This document shows positions 62,675-64,000 of a stretch of DNA of 64,000 nt, in pieces. The translations under genes and the position numbers were made by a program. Below the pieces are notes generated by a model that worked only from the letters and a program-made list of their open reading frames with translations, searched no databases and had not been told where the DNA came from. The stretch comes from Pelagibacteraceae bacterium AG-390-O04 (GTDB lineage Bacteria; Pseudomonadota; Alphaproteobacteria; Pelagibacterales; Pelagibacteraceae), in the NCBI GenBank assembly GCA_003278065.1, contig QCHE01000001.1, forward strand, positions 98,752-162,751, read 5' to 3'. How positions within the stretch are numbered: the stretch's first letter is position 1; the number at the start of each line of letters is the position of its first letter.

Positions 62675-63595
62675 TTATGCTATGGCTTGAAAAATGCTTC
62701 TTTTAATAAGGTTATGAGGTAGATTTTTTTCTTGAATTTCAATTATTGAAAAATTGTCTTTATCTTCAAATAATTTTCTTAGAATCTGGTTTGTTAAGTA
62801 ATGTCCACCTTGAGAACATTTTAGGTTTGCGATCATTCTATAACCAGTCGTATAAAGATCTCCTATACAATCTAAGATCTTGTGATTAACAAACTCTTTT
62901 TCATTTCTCAATCCACCTTTATTTACTATTTCATTATCTTTAACAACAATTGCATTTTCAAGGCTTCCACCTTTAGCTAATCCATTTTTCTTAATTTTCT
63001 CTATATCTTCATAAAGACAAAATGTTCTAGAATTTAATACATCTTCCAGATCATCAGAATAAACATTTATTTCATTCTTTTGATTACCTATAATTTCATT
63101 ATTATACTTTAGTTGAAAATCAATATCTAAACTTAATTTTGATGGCTCAATTGAAATAAATTTTTCTCCATCTTTGAAGGTAACTTTTTTATTTATCTTA
63201 ATAATTTTTATTGGTTTATTACTAACTTCAAATTCAGCTGAGATAATCTTTTTAATAAATTCTTTCGCTGATCCATCTAAAATAGGAACTTCTTCATTAT
63301 CTATTTCAATTATTACATTATCAATACCTAAAGCAAATAAAGCTCCCATTAAATGTTCAATTGTAGAAATCTTAACTCCATTGTTATTTGATATTGTTGT
63401 ATTAAGAGAAGTATTACTTACATTCATAAAGTTTGGATAAACTAAGTTGTTATTTTTTAAGTCTGTTCTTTTAAAAACTATTCCTGTATCGGGATCAGAT
63501 CTTTTTAGACATACATTAGCTATTTTACCACTATGAAGCCCAACGCCCTGAAATTTTACAGGATTTTTAATTGTTTTTTGAGTTAATATTGACAC
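62675..63595 (-). CDS. lpxC: UDP-3-O-acyl-N-acetylglucosamine deacetylase
   Basis: The 306-residue enzyme carries out the committed step of lipid A synthesis. Motifs: VKFQGVGLHSGK near the start, STIEHLMGALFALGIDN (zinc His), LDGSAKEF, SRTFCLYEDIE, NHKILDCIGDLYTTGY (zinc His and Asp) and KCSQGGHYLTNQIL (general His). There is no ATG start. A GTG at 63595 gives MSILTQKTIKNPVKFQGVG, in line with homologues; a TTG at 63601 is the alternative. It precedes bamD, a common alphaproteobacterial order. Confidence 0.94.
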   Translation of the reverse strand: MSILTQKTIKNPVKFQGVGLHSGKIANVCLKRSDPDTGIVFKRTDLKNNNLVYPNFMNVSNTSLNTTISNNNGVKISTIEHLMGALFALGIDNVIIEIDNEEVPILDGSAKEFIKKIISAEFEVSNKPIKIIKINKKVTFKDGEKFISIEPSKLSLDIDFQLKYNNEIIGNQKNEINVYSDDLEDVLNSRTFCLYEDIEKIKKNGLAKGGSLENAIVVKDNEIVNKGGLRNEKEFVNHKILDCIGDLYTTGYRMIANLKCSQGGHYLTNQILRKLFEDKDNFSIIEIQEKNLPHNLIKRSIFQAIA

Positions 63596-63658
63596 AAGCA
63601 ATACTTAAACTGGGTTAAGAAAGATTTAAAAACAACAAATGTTACGAGAAACTACAAG

Positions 63659-64000
63659 TTAACTGAAAAATTCAAAAAATTTCTCAAAAAAACCTTTATT
63701 TTTAGAGCTTTTATTAACTATAAAAATCTCATTTTGGTTGAGTCCATTTACAATATTCTCCGCTATATTAAATATATTTTCATTATTTAGGCTATCAAAT
63801 TCTTTCAAATAATTTGCACAAAGTATTTTATTCACTGAAATTTGGTATTTGGAAAGAATTTCCTTTAAATTTTGAATAATAAAATCTCGTAAACAAATAA
63901 ATTTAATTTCTAAACATAAATTGTTAAAATTTTTTTCTACAGGTAATGAGGAATAAATCTCATTGTCTATAATATATTTATTTATCATCATATGAATTAT
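63659..64000 (-). CDS. Unknown protein upstream of lpxC, possibly truncated by the window edge
   Basis: I do not recognise this protein. From the ATG at 63991 it has 110 residues, but the frame stays open to the window end, so it may be the tail of something longer. It is rich in Asn, Ile and Phe, has three cysteines and looks helical, ending GFFEKFFEFFS. No signal peptide or membrane helix is evident. Position just upstream of lpxC, where division genes often lie in alphaproteobacteria, gives no firm clue; it does not look like FtsZ. Confidence 0.5.
   Translation of the reverse strand: MIHMMINKYIIDNEIYSSLPVEKNFNNLCLEIKFICLRDFIIQNLKEILSKYQISVNKILCANYLKEFDSLNNENIFNIAENIVNGLNQNEIFIVNKSSKNKGFFEKFFEFFS

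Noticed and set aside
1..64000. Mobile elements, prophage, rRNA, toxin-antitoxin or defence islands
   Set aside because: No transposase, integrase, inverted-repeat-bounded element, rRNA sequence or defence gene was seen; base composition is even across the window.

Overview
The window is about 64 kb of very AT-rich, tightly packed bacterial chromosome. It looks like SAR11 / Pelagibacterales (marine Alphaproteobacteria). The support is a proteorhodopsin followed by a 2Fe-2S ferredoxin and a ferredoxin-NADP reductase, a tandem glycine riboswitch before gcvT, a TRAP uptake operon, lysine-rich proteins, almost no intergenic space and no mobile DNA. No insertion sequence, prophage, CRISPR array or rRNA operon was seen. 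No gene-free stretch exceeds 300 bases; the longest gap is the 217-bp region upstream of proteorhodopsin.

Layout. 1-5.4 kb: the end of a formate dehydrogenase alpha subunit, SelO, a FOXRED1-like flavoprotein, TspO and an SDR. 5.4-9.2 kb: DUF3833, cyclopropane-fatty-acid synthase, DUF1365 and an FAD amine-oxidase-like protein. With the SDR this resembles clusters induced by light or singlet oxygen in other proteobacteria. 9.2-13.7 kb: gcvT-gcvH-gcvP with a promoter and glycine riboswitch. 13.7-17.5 kb: 5-oxoprolinase genes with a DMT exporter-like gene. 17.5-20.3 kb: a TRAP transporter. 20.4-25.5 kb: terC, panB, guaA-TPR-guaB, rlmE. 25.5-27.9 kb: a GT8-like protein, a frameshifted pssA, and psd. 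28-36 kb: icd, alaS, recA, a TolC-family protein, a glycerate kinase-like gene and small proteins. 36.3-38 kb: umuDC. 38-42.4 kb: an alginate-lyase-like protein, two glycosyltransferases and adenine deaminase. 42.5-43.2 kb: a DksA-like regulator and two tiny membrane ORFs. 43.2-46 kb: GST, ferredoxin reductase, ferredoxin, proteorhodopsin. 46-54.5 kb: acyl-CoA synthetase, SMR transporter, dihydroorotase, ygfZ, tRNA-Leu(GAG), nadA, nadC, a MazG-like protein and fumC. 54.5-64 kb: an AsmA-like protein, uvrD, an M24 peptidase, a frame-broken ligA, bamD, lpxC and an unknown protein.

Physiology. The genes fit a light-exposed oligotroph that oxidises one-carbon compounds and glycine (formate dehydrogenase, glycine cleavage, glycerate kinase), captures light with a blue-tuned proteorhodopsin, takes up organic acids by TRAP, and controls few genes, partly through RNA. 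Regulatory signals I can support are the gcv promoter and riboswitch, the dksA promoter, a umuDC promoter with an inverted repeat in its spacer, an SOS-like motif shared by recA and umuDC, a rho-independent terminator after proteorhodopsin, and a 30-nt palindrome inside the TRAP operon.

Two genes expected to be essential or important, pssA and ligA, are interrupted at homopolymer runs. These may be assembly errors, real lesions, or sites rescued by slippage. Nothing here is clearly a wholly new system. The best leads are the IMP dehydrogenase without CBS domains, the homopolymer frameshifts, the photo-stress-like lipid cluster, the coupled tiny membrane ORFs after dksA, and the regulatory palindromes.
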